Part shown: one piece after another, positions 1-8,682 of the stretch | How the letters are laid out: every line of letters starts with the position of its first letter | Numbering within the stretch: position 1 is the stretch's first letter | Source of the DNA: an uncultured Spirochaetota bacterium | GTDB taxonomy: Bacteria > Spirochaetota > Spirochaetia > Treponematales > UBA12059 | Assembly (NCBI GenBank): GCA_937873275.1 | Contig: CALMRC010000102.1 | Span: 1 to 62,637 of the forward strand | DNA length: 62,637 nt | Reading direction: 5' to 3' | Position numbers and translations under genes: made by a program | Notes under the pieces: model-generated | Databases searched by the model: none | Told to the model about the DNA's origin: nothing | The model's input: the letters and a program-made list of their open reading frames with translations, nothing else

Positions 1-702
1 GAGTTCCCCCTCCCGGGCGATCGACCCGGCCAGGATCTCGGTGCCGGGAGCCGCTCTCCGCGGCCGGGACTCCCCGGTCAGGGCCCCCGCGTCCACCCAG
101 CCCTCGCCGTGCTCCACGACCCCGTCCAGGGGCACCCGCTCGCCCGGACGGACCCGGACGAGCTCGCCCACCCGGACCTCCTCGGGCCGCAGGACGACGA
201 AGCTTCCGTCCCGGAGGACCCGGGCGGAGTCCGGGCGCAGGGCCAGGACGGCCCGGATGGAGTTCCGGCTCCGCCGGGCCGCGGACTCCTGCAGGATCTC
301 GCCGATCTTGTAGAAGATCATGACCCCCACGGCCTCCTCGGGATGGCCGATCAGGAAGGCCCCCACGGTGGACAGGGTCATCAGGAATAGTTCGTCGAAG
401 GGGTTGCCGGCCAGGATGTTCCGGGCCGCCCCCAGGATCACGTTCCATCCCGCAAGGAGGTAGGCGGCCAGGAACAGGACCGGGAGGCCCCCCGCGGGGG
501 GAAGGCCCGGGGCGCCGATCTCCAGCAGGAACCCGGCGCCCGCCACCAGGGCGGCGGATCCCAGGAAAAGTCCCTCCCGGACCAGGGCGGGATCCGGAAT
601 CCGGCGTCCCCCGGCGTCTCCGACCTTTCGGGCATCCGCCGGGGTTTCCGCCTTTCCGGCGCAGGACCCGCAGGCGCATTCGTAGCCGCTACTCGTTTCC
701 AC
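1..702 (-). CDS. Heavy-metal P1B-type ATPase, N-terminal part (cut by window edge)
   Basis: Efflux pump that uses ATP to export a soft metal ion across the inner membrane. Only the first 234 residues are visible; the phosphorylation site and ATP-binding domain lie beyond base 1. A cysteine-rich N terminus (CACGSC, residues 9-14) stands where longer relatives carry a full HMA domain. Hydrophobic segments follow at about 43-62, 75-95 and 115-150, then the actuator domain with TGES at about 209-212. The start is a GTG preceded by GAGGAGG; it overlaps the end of the upstream arsR-type gene by 14 bases, so the two are translationally coupled. The CadC-like regulator points to Cd/Pb/Zn rather than Cu, but the transmembrane metal-binding motif is not in view, so the substrate is inference. 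Confidence 0.9.
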   Translation of the reverse strand, partial: METSSGYECACGSCAGKAETPADARKVGDAGGRRIPDPALVREGLFLGSAALVAGAGFLLEIGAPGLPPAGGLPVLFLAAYLLAGWNVILGAARNILAGNPFDELFLMTLSTVGAFLIGHPEEAVGVMIFYKIGEILQESAARRSRNSIRAVLALRPDSARVLRDGSFVVLRPEEVRVGELVRVRPGERVPLDGVVEHGEGWVDAGALTGESRPRRAAPGTEILAGSIAREGEL

Positions 703-1075
703 GGTTTCCGTCCTCCTCGGCCAGATGCCCGGAAGCCACCGCCAGGATCTGTCGGACGTGGTCGTCGTCCAGGGCGTAGAATACCGTCTTCCCGTCCCGG
801 CGGTACCGGACCAGCCGGGACCGCTTGAGCACCGCCAGCTGGTGGCTCACGGCGGACTGGGTCATGTCCAGGGCGGCGGACAGGTCGCAGACGCAGAGCT
901 CCTCCGCGGCCAGGGCTCCCAGGATCCGGAGGCGGGAAGGGTCCGCGAAGACCTTGAAGAGCTCGCCCATCCGGAGCAGGCGGGCCACCGGGATCAGGGC
1001 TTCCCGGGCCCGCTCCACCCGGTCCTCGTGCACGGTCCTGCAGCCGCAGACCGCGGCTTTGTCCGAATCACTCAC
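689..1075 (-). CDS. ArsR/SmtB-family metal-sensing repressor, CadC-like
   Basis: Winged-helix repressor expected to release DNA when it binds metal, switching on the downstream ATPase. In 128 residues it has both family metal sites: ELCVCDL, the alpha-3 metal box, with an N-terminal CGC that in CadC joins the same site; and a C-terminal D-H...H-x-x-E arrangement (DDDH then GHLAEE) like the alpha-5 zinc site. The recognition helix region is TQSAVSHQLAVLK. I chose the GTG at 1075 because GGGAGG lies 5 bases before it. An upstream in-frame ATG at 1117 has no ribosome site and would put the start inside the operator-like repeat at 1106-1139. It forms a two-gene operon with the ATPase. Confidence 0.9.
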   Translation of the reverse strand: MSDSDKAAVCGCRTVHEDRVERAREALIPVARLLRMGELFKVFADPSRLRILGALAAEELCVCDLSAALDMTQSAVSHQLAVLKRSRLVRYRRDGKTVFYALDDDHVRQILAVASGHLAEEDGNRGNE

Positions 1076-1105
1076 GCCGCCTCCCTTCCCGAGCCGTCGT
1101 GGAGC

Positions 1106-1139
1106 ATATATGAACATATGAACATGTATTCATGTATAT
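1106..1139. promoter_or_regulatory. Probable ArsR/CadC operator upstream of the metal-efflux operon
   Basis: An AT-rich island in very GC-rich DNA. It holds the inverted repeat ATGAA-N6-TTCAT (1118-1133) and a tandem 8-base direct repeat ATGAACAT (1110-1117, 1118-1125). This resembles SmtB/ArsR operators, where half-sites of the TGAA type flank about 6 bases. It lies 31-64 bases before the chosen GTG. A perfect 12-bp palindrome, CGGGATATCCCG, follows at 1142-1153. Binding is inference. Confidence 0.6.
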
Positions 1140-1177
1140 CGCGGGATATCCCGAATGTCAAGGGCGGGACCTGGACC

Positions 1178-2347
1178 TCAAAGGCCCCCGGCCAGCACGG
1201 GTATGCTGATGAAGTTGCCCAGGGCGCCTCCCAGGCTGGACAGGAAGAAGATCAGCAGGATGTGGGTCACCCGGTTCCGGTAGAAACCTTTCAGGGTGGA
1301 GATGTCCTCGTTCAGGGTCTCGAAGTCCCGGACCGAGGGCTTGCGGAGGAAGGCCTCCACCAGGCCCGCGAACATGCCGACCCCGACCAGGGGATTGAGG
1401 GTGGCCGCGGGGGCGCTCAGGAAGGAAGCCAGGATGGTCAGGGGATGGGCCATGCAAAGGGCCGATCCCAGGGCCGCCAGGGATCCGTTCCAGAGCACCC
1501 ACTGGAGCAGCATCCGCAGGCTCACATCGGCGCCGGAGCGGAAGAAGCCCGCGGTGATGAGGCCGACCAGGGCCAGGGGGATGATCCATCCCAGGATGCG
1601 GGAGAGGGGGGAGGGCGGGGGAATCACCTCGAGGTCGGAAACGTCGACGCCGCCTTCCCCGGCGGTGAATTTCCGGAGCCAGGCTTCCAGGCCGTCCAGG
1701 TGCCCCGCCCCGACCACGGCCACCAGGGAGGCCTCGGGCTGGGAGAAGATCCGGGCGGCCAGGTAGCGGTCCCGCTCGTCGATGAGGACCTCCTTGACCG
1801 AGGGCATGTAGTCCGCCAGTTCCCGCATCATCCCGTCCAGCTCGTCCCGCTCCTTGAGCTTCTCCACCTCCTCGGCGGAGAGCTTCTCGTTCGTGAAGAC
1901 CCCGGACAACAAGCTGGCCAGGAGCTTGGACTTTCCCCAGAATCCGGACCTGCCCCAGGCCCGGCGCAGGGTCGTCTGGACCTCCCGGTCGCAGAGGCTC
2001 CAGGGGATGCCCAGGCGCTCGGCGGCCTCCACGGCGGCCAGCATCTCCTGGCCGGGCTTCACGCCGATGTCGCCCCCCAGCCGGCGCTGGAACGATGCCA
2101 GGGCCAGGTTGGCCAGGAGCAGGAAGCCCTTGCCCTCCCGGAGAACCTTCCCGATGTCCAGGCTCTCCCAGGTGGAGGACTTGGTCATGGACCGATACCG
2201 GCCCTCGTCCAGTTCGACGCAGACCCGTCCGGGCTTCTCGGACTCGATGATGGCGGCGGCCTCGTCGATGCTTTCCCGGGAGACGTGGGCGGTCCCCACG
2301 AGGACGAAGGTCCTGCCACCGAGTTCCAAACGGCGAACGTTCTGCAT
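1178..2347 (-). CDS. TraB-family protein with C-terminal membrane domain
   Basis: Member of the TraB family (PrgY/TraB/GumN superfamily), whose founding members block peptide pheromone activity; the family is thought to contain metal-dependent proteases. In 389 residues I see the conserved blocks GTAHVS (about 18-23), VCVELD (about 42-47), a KEVLIDERDRYLA stretch in the middle and VVGAGHLDGLEAW near residue 215. From about residue 245 the protein becomes strongly hydrophobic with several likely membrane spans. The soluble domain comes first and the membrane part second, as in the bacterial/archaeal pheromone-shutdown group. It ends about 100 bases before the metal-efflux operon and starts 33 bases after the TPR lipoprotein, so it may share that transcript. 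The physiological role is unknown. Confidence 0.85.
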   Translation of the reverse strand: MQNVRRLELGGRTFVLVGTAHVSRESIDEAAAIIESEKPGRVCVELDEGRYRSMTKSSTWESLDIGKVLREGKGFLLLANLALASFQRRLGGDIGVKPGQEMLAAVEAAERLGIPWSLCDREVQTTLRRAWGRSGFWGKSKLLASLLSGVFTNEKLSAEEVEKLKERDELDGMMRELADYMPSVKEVLIDERDRYLAARIFSQPEASLVAVVGAGHLDGLEAWLRKFTAGEGGVDVSDLEVIPPPSPLSRILGWIIPLALVGLITAGFFRSGADVSLRMLLQWVLWNGSLAALGSALCMAHPLTILASFLSAPAATLNPLVGVGMFAGLVEAFLRKPSVRDFETLNEDISTLKGFYRNRVTHILLIFFLSSLGGALGNFISIPVLAGGL

Positions 2348-2380
2348 CTTGCGCTCCAGGCTGGTAGATTCGGGCCGGGG

Positions 2381-3817
2381 TCAGGGCTTCGGGGTCAGGC
2401 GCTCCAGTTCCCGCTCCATCAGGCGGTACTCCAGGATACCCTCCCGGCCCATGTCCTTGGCCAGGAGAAGGTACCGCGCCCCCAGGGAAGCCTTGCCCTG
2501 GATGATCCAGTACTGCCCCAGATAGAACAGCATTTCCGCCCGCGTGTCGAGGCTCCTCTCCGCGGGTATCCGGTTTTCCAGCTCCGAGACCGCGTCGTTC
2601 CGGTCCTGAAGGAGCCGGAGGATGAGCCAGGGGAGGTTCTGGGTCTCCCGGTTCACCCGGGTCAGGTAGCGGGCGGCCAGGGCCTTGCCTTCCGCGTCCT
2701 GGCCGGCCCGGTAAGCCGAGATGACCGCCAGGATCCCGTACTCCACGCGGCCCGGTGAATAGGAGAGGGCCTTCTCGAAGCCCTCCCGGGCGGAGGCGAA
2801 ATCCCCCAGCCGGAAGGAGGTGGCGCCGATGGACTCGAAGGCGTACCAGTAGTCCGGGTACAGGGCCGTGATCTTCCGGTAGTCGGCCCGGGCCTCCTCG
2901 TCCTTCCCGGTCTGCTCCAGCATCCCTCCCCGGTAGACGTAGGGGAGGAAGTAGTCGGGTTCCAGGCGGATCGCCTCGTCGAAGTCCGCCCGGGCCTCGT
3001 CCAGCCGGCCCAGGTCCATCCGGAACCGTCCCCGCTCGATGCGGTACCAGGGTACCTCCGGATCCAGCCGGATCGCCTCGTCCAGGTCCTGCAGGCTCTC
3101 CGCGTACTTGCCCAGGCGGTACCGCACCCCGCTCCGGTCGGCCCGGGCCTGGGAGGAGGAGGGGTGGACCTGGACGGCCCGGTTCAGGGCGACCTCCGCC
3201 TCCGCGGCCTTGTCCCGCCGCAGGAGGGTCCTGCCCAGGCCCAGGAGGCCGGAGAGGTTGTCCGGGTCCGCGGAGACGCTTTTCCGGTAGAATTCTTCCG
3301 CCTTCGCGTAGTTCTTCCCCGCGTACCAGGAATCCCCGTAGGCCGCCAGGGCTTCGGGATTGGCCGGATCCGCCGCGAGCACCTTGTCCAGGGCGGTCCG
3401 GAGAGCCTTGTCGTCCCCGGAGTAACGTTCCACCTGGGCGGCCGCCATCCAGGCATCGGGATCCCCGGGAGCCGCCGCGACCGCCTCCGCGGCCGCGGCC
3501 CGGGCCTCGGGCAGCTTGCCGGCGGAAACCAGGACCGAGGAGAGGAGGATCCGGTATTCGTTCTTCCCGGGGTTTTCCGCGATCAGGTCCCGGAGTCTCG
3601 ACTCGGCCGAGCCGAAGTCTCCCCGGGAGAGCAGGTCGGACAGGGTCTCCATGGTTCGTATTTCCCGTTCCCCGGGGCTCAGGGCCGTTTCCGGGACTTT
3701 TTCGGGGACGGGGGGGCGTTCCGGTCCTCCCGCGCAGGAGGAGACCAGGAGGGCCGCCGCGGCCAGGAGGGCCGCCGCGAACCGGGAGGCCGCGGGATTG
3801 TTGCGGGTACCACGCAT
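2381..3817 (-). CDS. TPR-repeat lipoprotein
   Basis: Exported protein of 478 residues built of tetratricopeptide repeats, a scaffold for protein-protein contacts. The start at 3817 gives a short positively charged N terminus, an alanine/leucine-rich core and the lipobox LVSSC at about residues 25-29, so it should be lipid-anchored outside the inner membrane. An upstream ATG at 3883 would add 22 charged residues before the signal peptide and is rejected; GGAGA lies before the chosen ATG. From about residue 70 there are many degenerate 34-residue repeats with AxxDFxxAxxLxP-like spacing, for example LDEAIRLDPEVPWYR and FDEAIRLEPDYF. It is divergent from the large unknown membrane protein at 3937. 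No enzymatic motif is visible; an assembly or cell-envelope role is inference. Confidence 0.8.
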   Translation of the reverse strand: MRGTRNNPAASRFAAALLAAAALLVSSCAGGPERPPVPEKVPETALSPGEREIRTMETLSDLLSRGDFGSAESRLRDLIAENPGKNEYRILLSSVLVSAGKLPEARAAAAEAVAAAPGDPDAWMAAAQVERYSGDDKALRTALDKVLAADPANPEALAAYGDSWYAGKNYAKAEEFYRKSVSADPDNLSGLLGLGRTLLRRDKAAEAEVALNRAVQVHPSSSQARADRSGVRYRLGKYAESLQDLDEAIRLDPEVPWYRIERGRFRMDLGRLDEARADFDEAIRLEPDYFLPYVYRGGMLEQTGKDEEARADYRKITALYPDYWYAFESIGATSFRLGDFASAREGFEKALSYSPGRVEYGILAVISAYRAGQDAEGKALAARYLTRVNRETQNLPWLILRLLQDRNDAVSELENRIPAERSLDTRAEMLFYLGQYWIIQGKASLGARYLLLAKDMGREGILEYRLMERELERLTPKP

Positions 3818-3896
3818 CGGGGTTCTCCGTTCGATCTTGGTCTGGCGAGGGCCCATGGTACGGTGTTCCCGGATTCCGCGCAAGGTCGAGGGTCGA

Positions 3897-3925
3897 TTGA
3901 ATTCCCCGGGAAAACCTGCTAGAGT
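3897..3925 (+). promoter_or_regulatory. Sigma-70-type promoter for the gene at 3937
   Basis: TTGAAT (3897-3902), a 17-base spacer, then TAGAGT (3920-3925). The expected start of transcription is about 3932, only some 5 bases before the ATG at 3937, and no Shine-Dalgarno sequence is visible. This fits a leaderless or near-leaderless mRNA. Confidence 0.6.
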
Positions 3926-3936
3926 CCGCCCATACC

Positions 3937-5748
3937 ATGAAACTTCGGGCGTTCGGACGGGGCCTGGCCCTCGCCGTTCTCTATATCGGCATACTCCTCG
4001 GCCTCGTCCTGCTCCAATTCCGGGAAGGCGGGGACTTCACCCTGGTGTCCTCGGGGATAACCCTGAAGGGCCGGTCCGGGGAGGGCGAAGGCTCCCTGGT
4101 CTCCGGAAGCCTAAGCTTCGGGGGCCTGGTCCTGGTCTTCTCCCCCGCCAAGCCTCTGGGATGGACCGCCCAGGACGGCAGCGGGCGCTCGGCCCTGCCG
4201 AAATCCTACCAGGTGACGAAGGACGGCTTCCTGATCCAATTCACGGACGGCCTGGAACTTCGGGCCCGATCCTCCGGCGAGCCGGGCTCCCGGGCGGCCT
4301 TCGAATTCTCCCGAAAGACCGGCCCCCTCCGGAACGTCGTCGCGACCCTGGCCCCGACCCGCCGATCCCGGTTGACCCAGGAGTCCAAGACCTACTTCCT
4401 AGCGGGGAGCGCCGGACGCTTCGTACTGGACGTGCCGGAAGGCGCGGTCTCCCCGGATCGCCGCAGCCTGACCCTCGCCTTCGCCCGGGGTCGGATCTCT
4501 CCCGCTTCCGTATCCAAGGCCGAGGAGGGCGTGCCCACGGCCTCCCTGCGCTTCCTGGACCAGGCGGCCCTGGATCCCGCGGTTTTCCAGCGGGAGGTTT
4601 CCGCCTTCCGGGACAAGGTCTGGAAGGGACTGTCCGCGGATCGGTTCCTTCCGGAGACGGTGGAGTGGAGGGGTTCCTCCGGGAAGGCCGCCTTCTCCGA
4701 GGCCGCTCTCACGGCTTACCTGGCGGAGGCTTGGTCCCGGGGCCAGGGTCCCGCCGCCTTCGAGCGGGTCCAGGCGGCCAATACCCTGTATGCCGGCTCC
4801 CTGACCTACCTTTCCGTGCCCTTCCTGGGCCGAACCGTTGAACGGATGCGGGCCTTCGAGGAAGCAGACCTTCTGGAGGTCAAACGTCTGGAGCGGCTCG
4901 TCCAGGCGAGGAACCCGGAACTGCTGGAAAAACCGGGTCTGGTCCGCTTCCTCCTGGACCGGGCCCCCTACGCCCTGGCCCGGGACGCTTTTCAGATGGT
5001 AGGGTCCCTGGACCTCGCTTCCCTCACGATCGCCCAGGCCGCGGGGGGGCTGGCCGCCTGGGCCGAGGCGGAGGATCTTTTCGAGTCCGGGGAAAACCCC
5101 TTCGCCCGGTTCTCCGGCATCCCGGAACGCCAGATCCTTCCCGCCGTCGTCCGGGCGGGAGACGGGTACTTCCTGGCCTCCGGGTCGGACGGCTCCGTCG
5201 ACCTGGTCACCTCCATCCGCGCGGGCCTGTCCCTCATCCGGCTGGGGGACGCGACGGCGAAAACCATGTTCACGGGCATCGGACAGAGCCTTGTCCTGGG
5301 CGCCCTCCGTCTGGCGGATCCCCTCGGGTTCCTCCCCCGGACCGTCGTCCTCCGGAACGGGGCCGTGGCGGACCGGCTGGAGGTCCTGGCTCCCGAGGAG
5401 GCTTACCCCCTGGTCGCGGGCAATCCGTACTATCCCCGGGAGGTGTCCTTCTTCAAGGAGGTCGGTCCCGGGGCCTGGATGTGGACCTGTTCCCCGAAGG
5501 TGTCGATTTCCGCCACGTCGGAGCGCATGGTCTGGACCCTGGAATTCCCGGAACAGGGGGTCCACTACATCGCGGCGTACGGGGTCAAACCCTTCTCCAA
5601 GATGCAGCTCTACGGCCTGGACTATCCCATGGATCCGGCCTTCGAGAACTACAACGCCTCGGGCTACCTGTACCGCCGGGCGTCCAACGTCGTGTACTTC
5701 AAGATGCGCCACAAGTCCCGCACCGAGGACATCCGGATGTACTACTAG
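3937..5748 (+). CDS. Large membrane-anchored protein of unknown function
   Basis: I do not recognise a characterised family. The 603-residue product starts with a charged stretch and one clear hydrophobic segment (about residues 8-27), so most of the chain should face the periplasm or outside, anchored by its N terminus. The rest is mixed, without repeats or evident catalytic motifs; the C-terminal 80 residues are rich in Tyr, Asn and aromatic residues. Reading frame use and third-position G/C are uniform, so the gene looks intact. The start is fixed by the promoter just upstream and by the lack of an alternative. It is divergent from the TPR lipoprotein and stands alone, followed by a convergent small lipoprotein gene. 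It may belong to a lineage-specific envelope family, which a profile search could confirm. Confidence 0.7.
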   Translation: MKLRAFGRGLALAVLYIGILLGLVLLQFREGGDFTLVSSGITLKGRSGEGEGSLVSGSLSFGGLVLVFSPAKPLGWTAQDGSGRSALPKSYQVTKDGFLIQFTDGLELRARSSGEPGSRAAFEFSRKTGPLRNVVATLAPTRRSRLTQESKTYFLAGSAGRFVLDVPEGAVSPDRRSLTLAFARGRISPASVSKAEEGVPTASLRFLDQAALDPAVFQREVSAFRDKVWKGLSADRFLPETVEWRGSSGKAAFSEAALTAYLAEAWSRGQGPAAFERVQAANTLYAGSLTYLSVPFLGRTVERMRAFEEADLLEVKRLERLVQARNPELLEKPGLVRFLLDRAPYALARDAFQMVGSLDLASLTIAQAAGGLAAWAEAEDLFESGENPFARFSGIPERQILPAVVRAGDGYFLASGSDGSVDLVTSIRAGLSLIRLGDATAKTMFTGIGQSLVLGALRLADPLGFLPRTVVLRNGAVADRLEVLAPEEAYPLVAGNPYYPREVSFFKEVGPGAWMWTCSPKVSISATSERMVWTLEFPEQGVHYIAAYGVKPFSKMQLYGLDYPMDPAFENYNASGYLYRRASNVVYFKMRHKSRTEDIRMYY

Positions 5749-5790
5749 GCCGCCCGGAATTCCGGACCGGTCCCTTCTGCCCCGGGGAAA

Positions 5791-6102
5791 TCAGTTCCCG
5801 GAGGCCGTCCGGGCTTCCTCGGCGGCCTTGGCCAGCAGATCCGCCAGCTTGGCCAGGGTTTCCGCGGGAAGCCCGTCCATGCGGCCCTGCAGCTCCTTGA
5901 CCAGTTTTTCCAACTCTATCGCCTTCGCAAGCGCGGCGTCCCCGGAGGCCGTCCGAGCCGCCAGTTCATCGATCCGTCGGATCACCTGGGCGTTGTTTTC
6001 CTCCACGGATTGTACCGTGGCGACACCCAGGGTCTTCCATACCGTGGCGCACCCGGCGAGCAGCATCGCCAGGGCAATGGAAAGAAGCGCGTACTTTTTC
6101 AT
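5791..6102 (-). CDS. Small coiled-coil lipoprotein
   Basis: A 103-residue exported protein. The ATG at 6102 gives a Lys-Lys start, a hydrophobic core and the lipobox LLAGC (about residues 14-18); an in-frame ATG six codons upstream would only lengthen the N-region. After a short linker the chain is a continuous, strongly heptad-patterned helix (about residues 35-95) rich in Glu, Lys, Leu and Ala, so an oligomeric coiled coil tethered to the membrane is likely. It resembles Lpp-type or phage-tail-like small coiled-coil lipoproteins in form only. It is convergent with the preceding gene and divergent from the rhodanese gene. Function unknown. Confidence 0.65.
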   Translation of the reverse strand: MKKYALLSIALAMLLAGCATVWKTLGVATVQSVEENNAQVIRRIDELAARTASGDAALAKAIELEKLVKELQGRMDGLPAETLAKLADLLAKAAEEARTASGN

Positions 6103-6304
6103 GGAATCGGCTCCTCGCATTCTTCCGCGTTCGGACGGCCCGGGTCTCCGTCTCCGCCCGATACCGCGATCCTAGGACGGAATCCCCGATCCCGCAAGGC
6201 CGGGACGAGCCGCGGGCCGGACGGAATCCTCTCCTTCGGCCCGGCTCGTCTTCTTGTCCCGGCCCGTCCTTACCATTACCTTTTCAATCATCAAGGAGAT
6301 TTCG

Positions 6305-6685
6305 ATGAAACGATCCGTCCTACTGGCTTTCGCCTTCCTGTCGGCCGCGTCCGCGTTCGCCCAGGCCCGGCCGAAACCCATATCCCCGGCTGCCGCCCGG
6401 GACCTCCTGGCCTCGGACAAGAGCGTCCTGCTTCTGGACGTCCGCACCCGGGAGGAGTACCTGGAGGCCCGGATTCCCGGGGCCGTCCTCCTGCCCTACG
6501 ATGCGATCGACGCGGCCAGCGCGGCCCGGGTCGTGGGCCCCAAGGACCGCACGGTGGTGGTGTACTGCCGCTCGGGCCGCCGGAGCGCCGTGGCGGCGTC
6601 CACCCTGGCCTCCCTGGGCTACCGGAACGTGTACGACCTGGGCGGCATCGGGTCCTGGCCCTATGGGACCGTCCGTGGGGAGTAG
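6305..6685 (+). CDS. Exported single-domain rhodanese
   Basis: A sulfurtransferase-fold protein of 126 residues with an N-terminal signal peptide (about residues 1-20, ending AFAQA), so it should act in the periplasm. The rhodanese core shows LLLDVRTREEY near residue 45, IPGAVLLPY, and the active-site loop CRSGRRS near residue 97 with the catalytic cysteine that would carry the persulfide. The start at 6305 has AAGGAGAT five bases upstream, while the next upstream ATG (6254) lacks a ribosome site and would precede the signal peptide. It is a single gene, ending just before the strong palindrome at 6737-6773. The six-residue loop is typical of sulfurtransferases rather than Cdc25-like phosphatases. 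The in vivo sulfur donor is unknown. Confidence 0.85.
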   Translation: MKRSVLLAFAFLSAASAFAQARPKPISPAAARDLLASDKSVLLLDVRTREEYLEARIPGAVLLPYDAIDAASAARVVGPKDRTVVVYCRSGRRSAVAASTLASLGYRNVYDLGGIGSWPYGTVRGE

Positions 6686-6736
6686 CATCGGAAGATTCGG
6701 GGTGGGGATCGGCGAAGACTTTAGGCCTCGCCGCCC

Positions 6737-6773
6737 GGTGTGTCCAATACGTTTCTAACGTATTGGACACACC
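6737..6773. repeat. Perfect 17-bp inverted repeat, dispersed palindrome copy 1
   Basis: GGTGTGTCCAATACGTT (6737-6753), loop TCT, then its exact reverse complement (6757-6773). It lies between convergent genes, so it can end transcription from both sides, but there is no T-tract. A diverged relative is at 49733-49773, so this is probably a REP-like dispersed element and not only a terminator. Confidence 0.8.
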
Positions 6774-6776
6774 TCG

Positions 6777-8060
6777 CTATTTCATGAACAGCCCCGGCAG
6801 GAACTCGGTGAACCACGGAACGTAGGTGATCAGGAGGAGAACCGCGATCATGGCCGGCCAGAGGGGAAGCATGGCCCGGCTCGCTTTCTCGATCGTCGTC
6901 TTTCCCACGATGCACCCGACGAAGAGGCTCGCGCCCACGGGAGGGGAGGTCAGGCCGATGCCGAGGTTGAGCATGAGCAGGATACCGAAGGTGACTTCGC
7001 TCATCCCCGCGGCCTTCACCACGGGAAGCAGGACCGGGGTCACGATCACGATCAGGGGCGCCACGTCCATCACCATCCCCAGGAGGATGATCAGGACGTT
7101 CACCAGGAGCAGGATCAGGAAGGGATTCCGGGTGAGGCCCAGGAAGGCGTTCATGACCGCCGCGGGAATCTGCAGGTAGGTCATCATCCACCCGAAGGCG
7201 GAGGCGCAGCCGATCAGGAACAGGACGATGGCCGTGGTCTTTACGGATTCCATCAGGATGGGCCACAGGTCGCGGACCCGGAGCTCCTTGTACACGACGA
7301 ACCCCAGGAAGGCGGCGTAGAGTACGGAGACGGCGGAAGCCTCCGTGGCGGTGAAGATGCCCGCCGCGATGCCGACCACGATGATCAGGGCGGCCAGGAG
7401 GGCCAGGATCCCGTCCGCCGCGATGCGCAGGCTGGCCCTCAGGGGGGGGCGCTGTTCGCAGGGGTACTTCCGTTTCAGGGCGATGATGAAGCAGGCGACC
7501 GACAATGCGAGCCCCAGGAGTATGCCCGGGATGTAGCCCGCCAGGAACAGGCGCCCCACCGACACCCCTCCCGCTACCATGGCGTAGATGACCATGTTGT
7601 GGGACGGCGGGATGATGATCCCCTGGCTGGCGGACGCGACGGTCACGGCCACGGAGAAATCCCTCCCGTAGCCCTTCTCCACCATCATCGGGATCATGAT
7701 GCTCCCCGTGGAGGAGACGTCCGCCACCGCGGAGCCCGAGACCCCGCCGAAGAACATGGACTCGATGCAGTTCACGATGGCCAGGCCCCCGGGCAGGGGG
7801 CCCACGATCACGTAGGCGAAGTCCACCATGCGCTTGGCCACCCCGCCGCGGGCCATGATGGATCCCGCCAGGATGAACAGGGGTATGGCCAGGAGGGGGA
7901 AGGATTGCATGCTTGCCGCAACCCGCTGGGCTATGACGGCGGGTCCCATCCCCACCGCGGAGGCGGCCAGCAGGGAGGAGATGCCGAGGCTGAAGGAGAT
8001 GGGGATGCCCAGGACGATCAGCAGGGCGAAGGACCCCAGGAGGATGATCTCAACGGGCAT
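6777..8060 (-). CDS. dctM: TRAP transporter large permease subunit (DctM)
   Basis: Membrane subunit that carries the substrate with sodium in a tripartite ATP-independent periplasmic transporter. The 427 residues are almost entirely hydrophobic, with about twelve predicted spans, the usual DctM length. Typical family stretches include the GxxxxG-rich N terminus and the loop around SGSAVADVSSTGSIMIPMM (about residues 102-120), and PPSHNMVIYAM in the next segment. The start overlaps the end of dctQ by 11 bases, so they are translationally coupled. Gene order dctP-dctQ-dctM is complete. The substrate cannot be read from this subunit; a sugar acid or other carboxylate is likely from the family and from the neighbouring SDR and ula genes. 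Confidence 0.95.
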   Translation of the reverse strand: MPVEIILLGSFALLIVLGIPISFSLGISSLLAASAVGMGPAVIAQRVAASMQSFPLLAIPLFILAGSIMARGGVAKRMVDFAYVIVGPLPGGLAIVNCIESMFFGGVSGSAVADVSSTGSIMIPMMVEKGYGRDFSVAVTVASASQGIIIPPSHNMVIYAMVAGGVSVGRLFLAGYIPGILLGLALSVACFIIALKRKYPCEQRPPLRASLRIAADGILALLAALIIVVGIAAGIFTATEASAVSVLYAAFLGFVVYKELRVRDLWPILMESVKTTAIVLFLIGCASAFGWMMTYLQIPAAVMNAFLGLTRNPFLILLLVNVLIILLGMVMDVAPLIVIVTPVLLPVVKAAGMSEVTFGILLMLNLGIGLTSPPVGASLFVGCIVGKTTIEKASRAMLPLWPAMIAVLLLITYVPWFTEFLPGLFMK

Positions 8061-8568
8061 CGGCGCCCTCCTTCCGGGGGGATCCCGTCCCCAGGGCTTC
8101 CGCGGCGTTCCGGACGACCCGAAGGGCCGCGAAGGCGATCATGAAGGCCGCCGCGATCGGGAGGACCACGTAGGTCACGCCGAGGGGCAGGGGTATCGTG
8201 GACATCCGGCTGGTCCAGGTGGCTTCCGTGAGGAGCCATCCGTTCGTGAGCAGGAAGGCGGCGAACCAGCCGATCGCCGCGTCGATGAGGATCTCGAGTA
8301 CCAGGCCGAACCGTTTCGGCAGTTTCTTCGTGACGAATTCCAGGCGCATGTGGTCTCCGGTCCAGACGGCCCCGGCGGCTCCGAGCAGTCCGATCCACAT
8401 GATCGCCGTCACGGAGAATTCCTCCACCCAGATCGGGCTGTTTTGCAGGACGTAGCGCGCGAAAACCTGCCAGCAGACGAGGACGGACAGCAGGCCCATG
8501 ATCGCCGCCGCGACGCCGATGAGGATGCGCTCGATCCGGTCGATGATTCTGAACAATGTGCCTGGCAT
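8050..8568 (-). CDS. dctQ: TRAP transporter small permease subunit (DctQ)
   Basis: Small membrane partner of DctM, 172 residues with four hydrophobic spans (about 12-35, 48-68, 87-107, 127-150), as expected for DctQ. I place the start at 8568, where GGGGGA precedes the ATG; a longer version from 8619 would add 17 polar residues and lacks a ribosome site. The family signature region WIGLLGAAGAVWTGDHMRLE (about residues 54-73) is present. It sits between dctP and dctM, with a gap of about 115 bases after dctP and an 11-base overlap with dctM. Confidence 0.92.
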   Translation of the reverse strand: MPGTLFRIIDRIERILIGVAAAIMGLLSVLVCWQVFARYVLQNSPIWVEEFSVTAIMWIGLLGAAGAVWTGDHMRLEFVTKKLPKRFGLVLEILIDAAIGWFAAFLLTNGWLLTEATWTSRMSTIPLPLGVTYVVLPIAAAFMIAFAALRVVRNAAEALGTGSPRKEGADAR

Positions 8569-8682
8569 GGGATCCCCCGTCGAAGAAGCGTTGCCTTGAG
8601 TATACGACTCCCGGGGCATCCGCGCTGGTCCGACGCGGGATGCCCCGGGAGCCGAGGTTCGGGGTCCGGCGGAATCGCCGAC

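Noticed and set aside
1158-3938. A 926-codon minus-strand frame spanning the TraB and TPR genes
   Set aside because: It is a frame-shifted reading of two genes with clear conserved motifs; its own product is Gly/Pro/Arg-rich and featureless.
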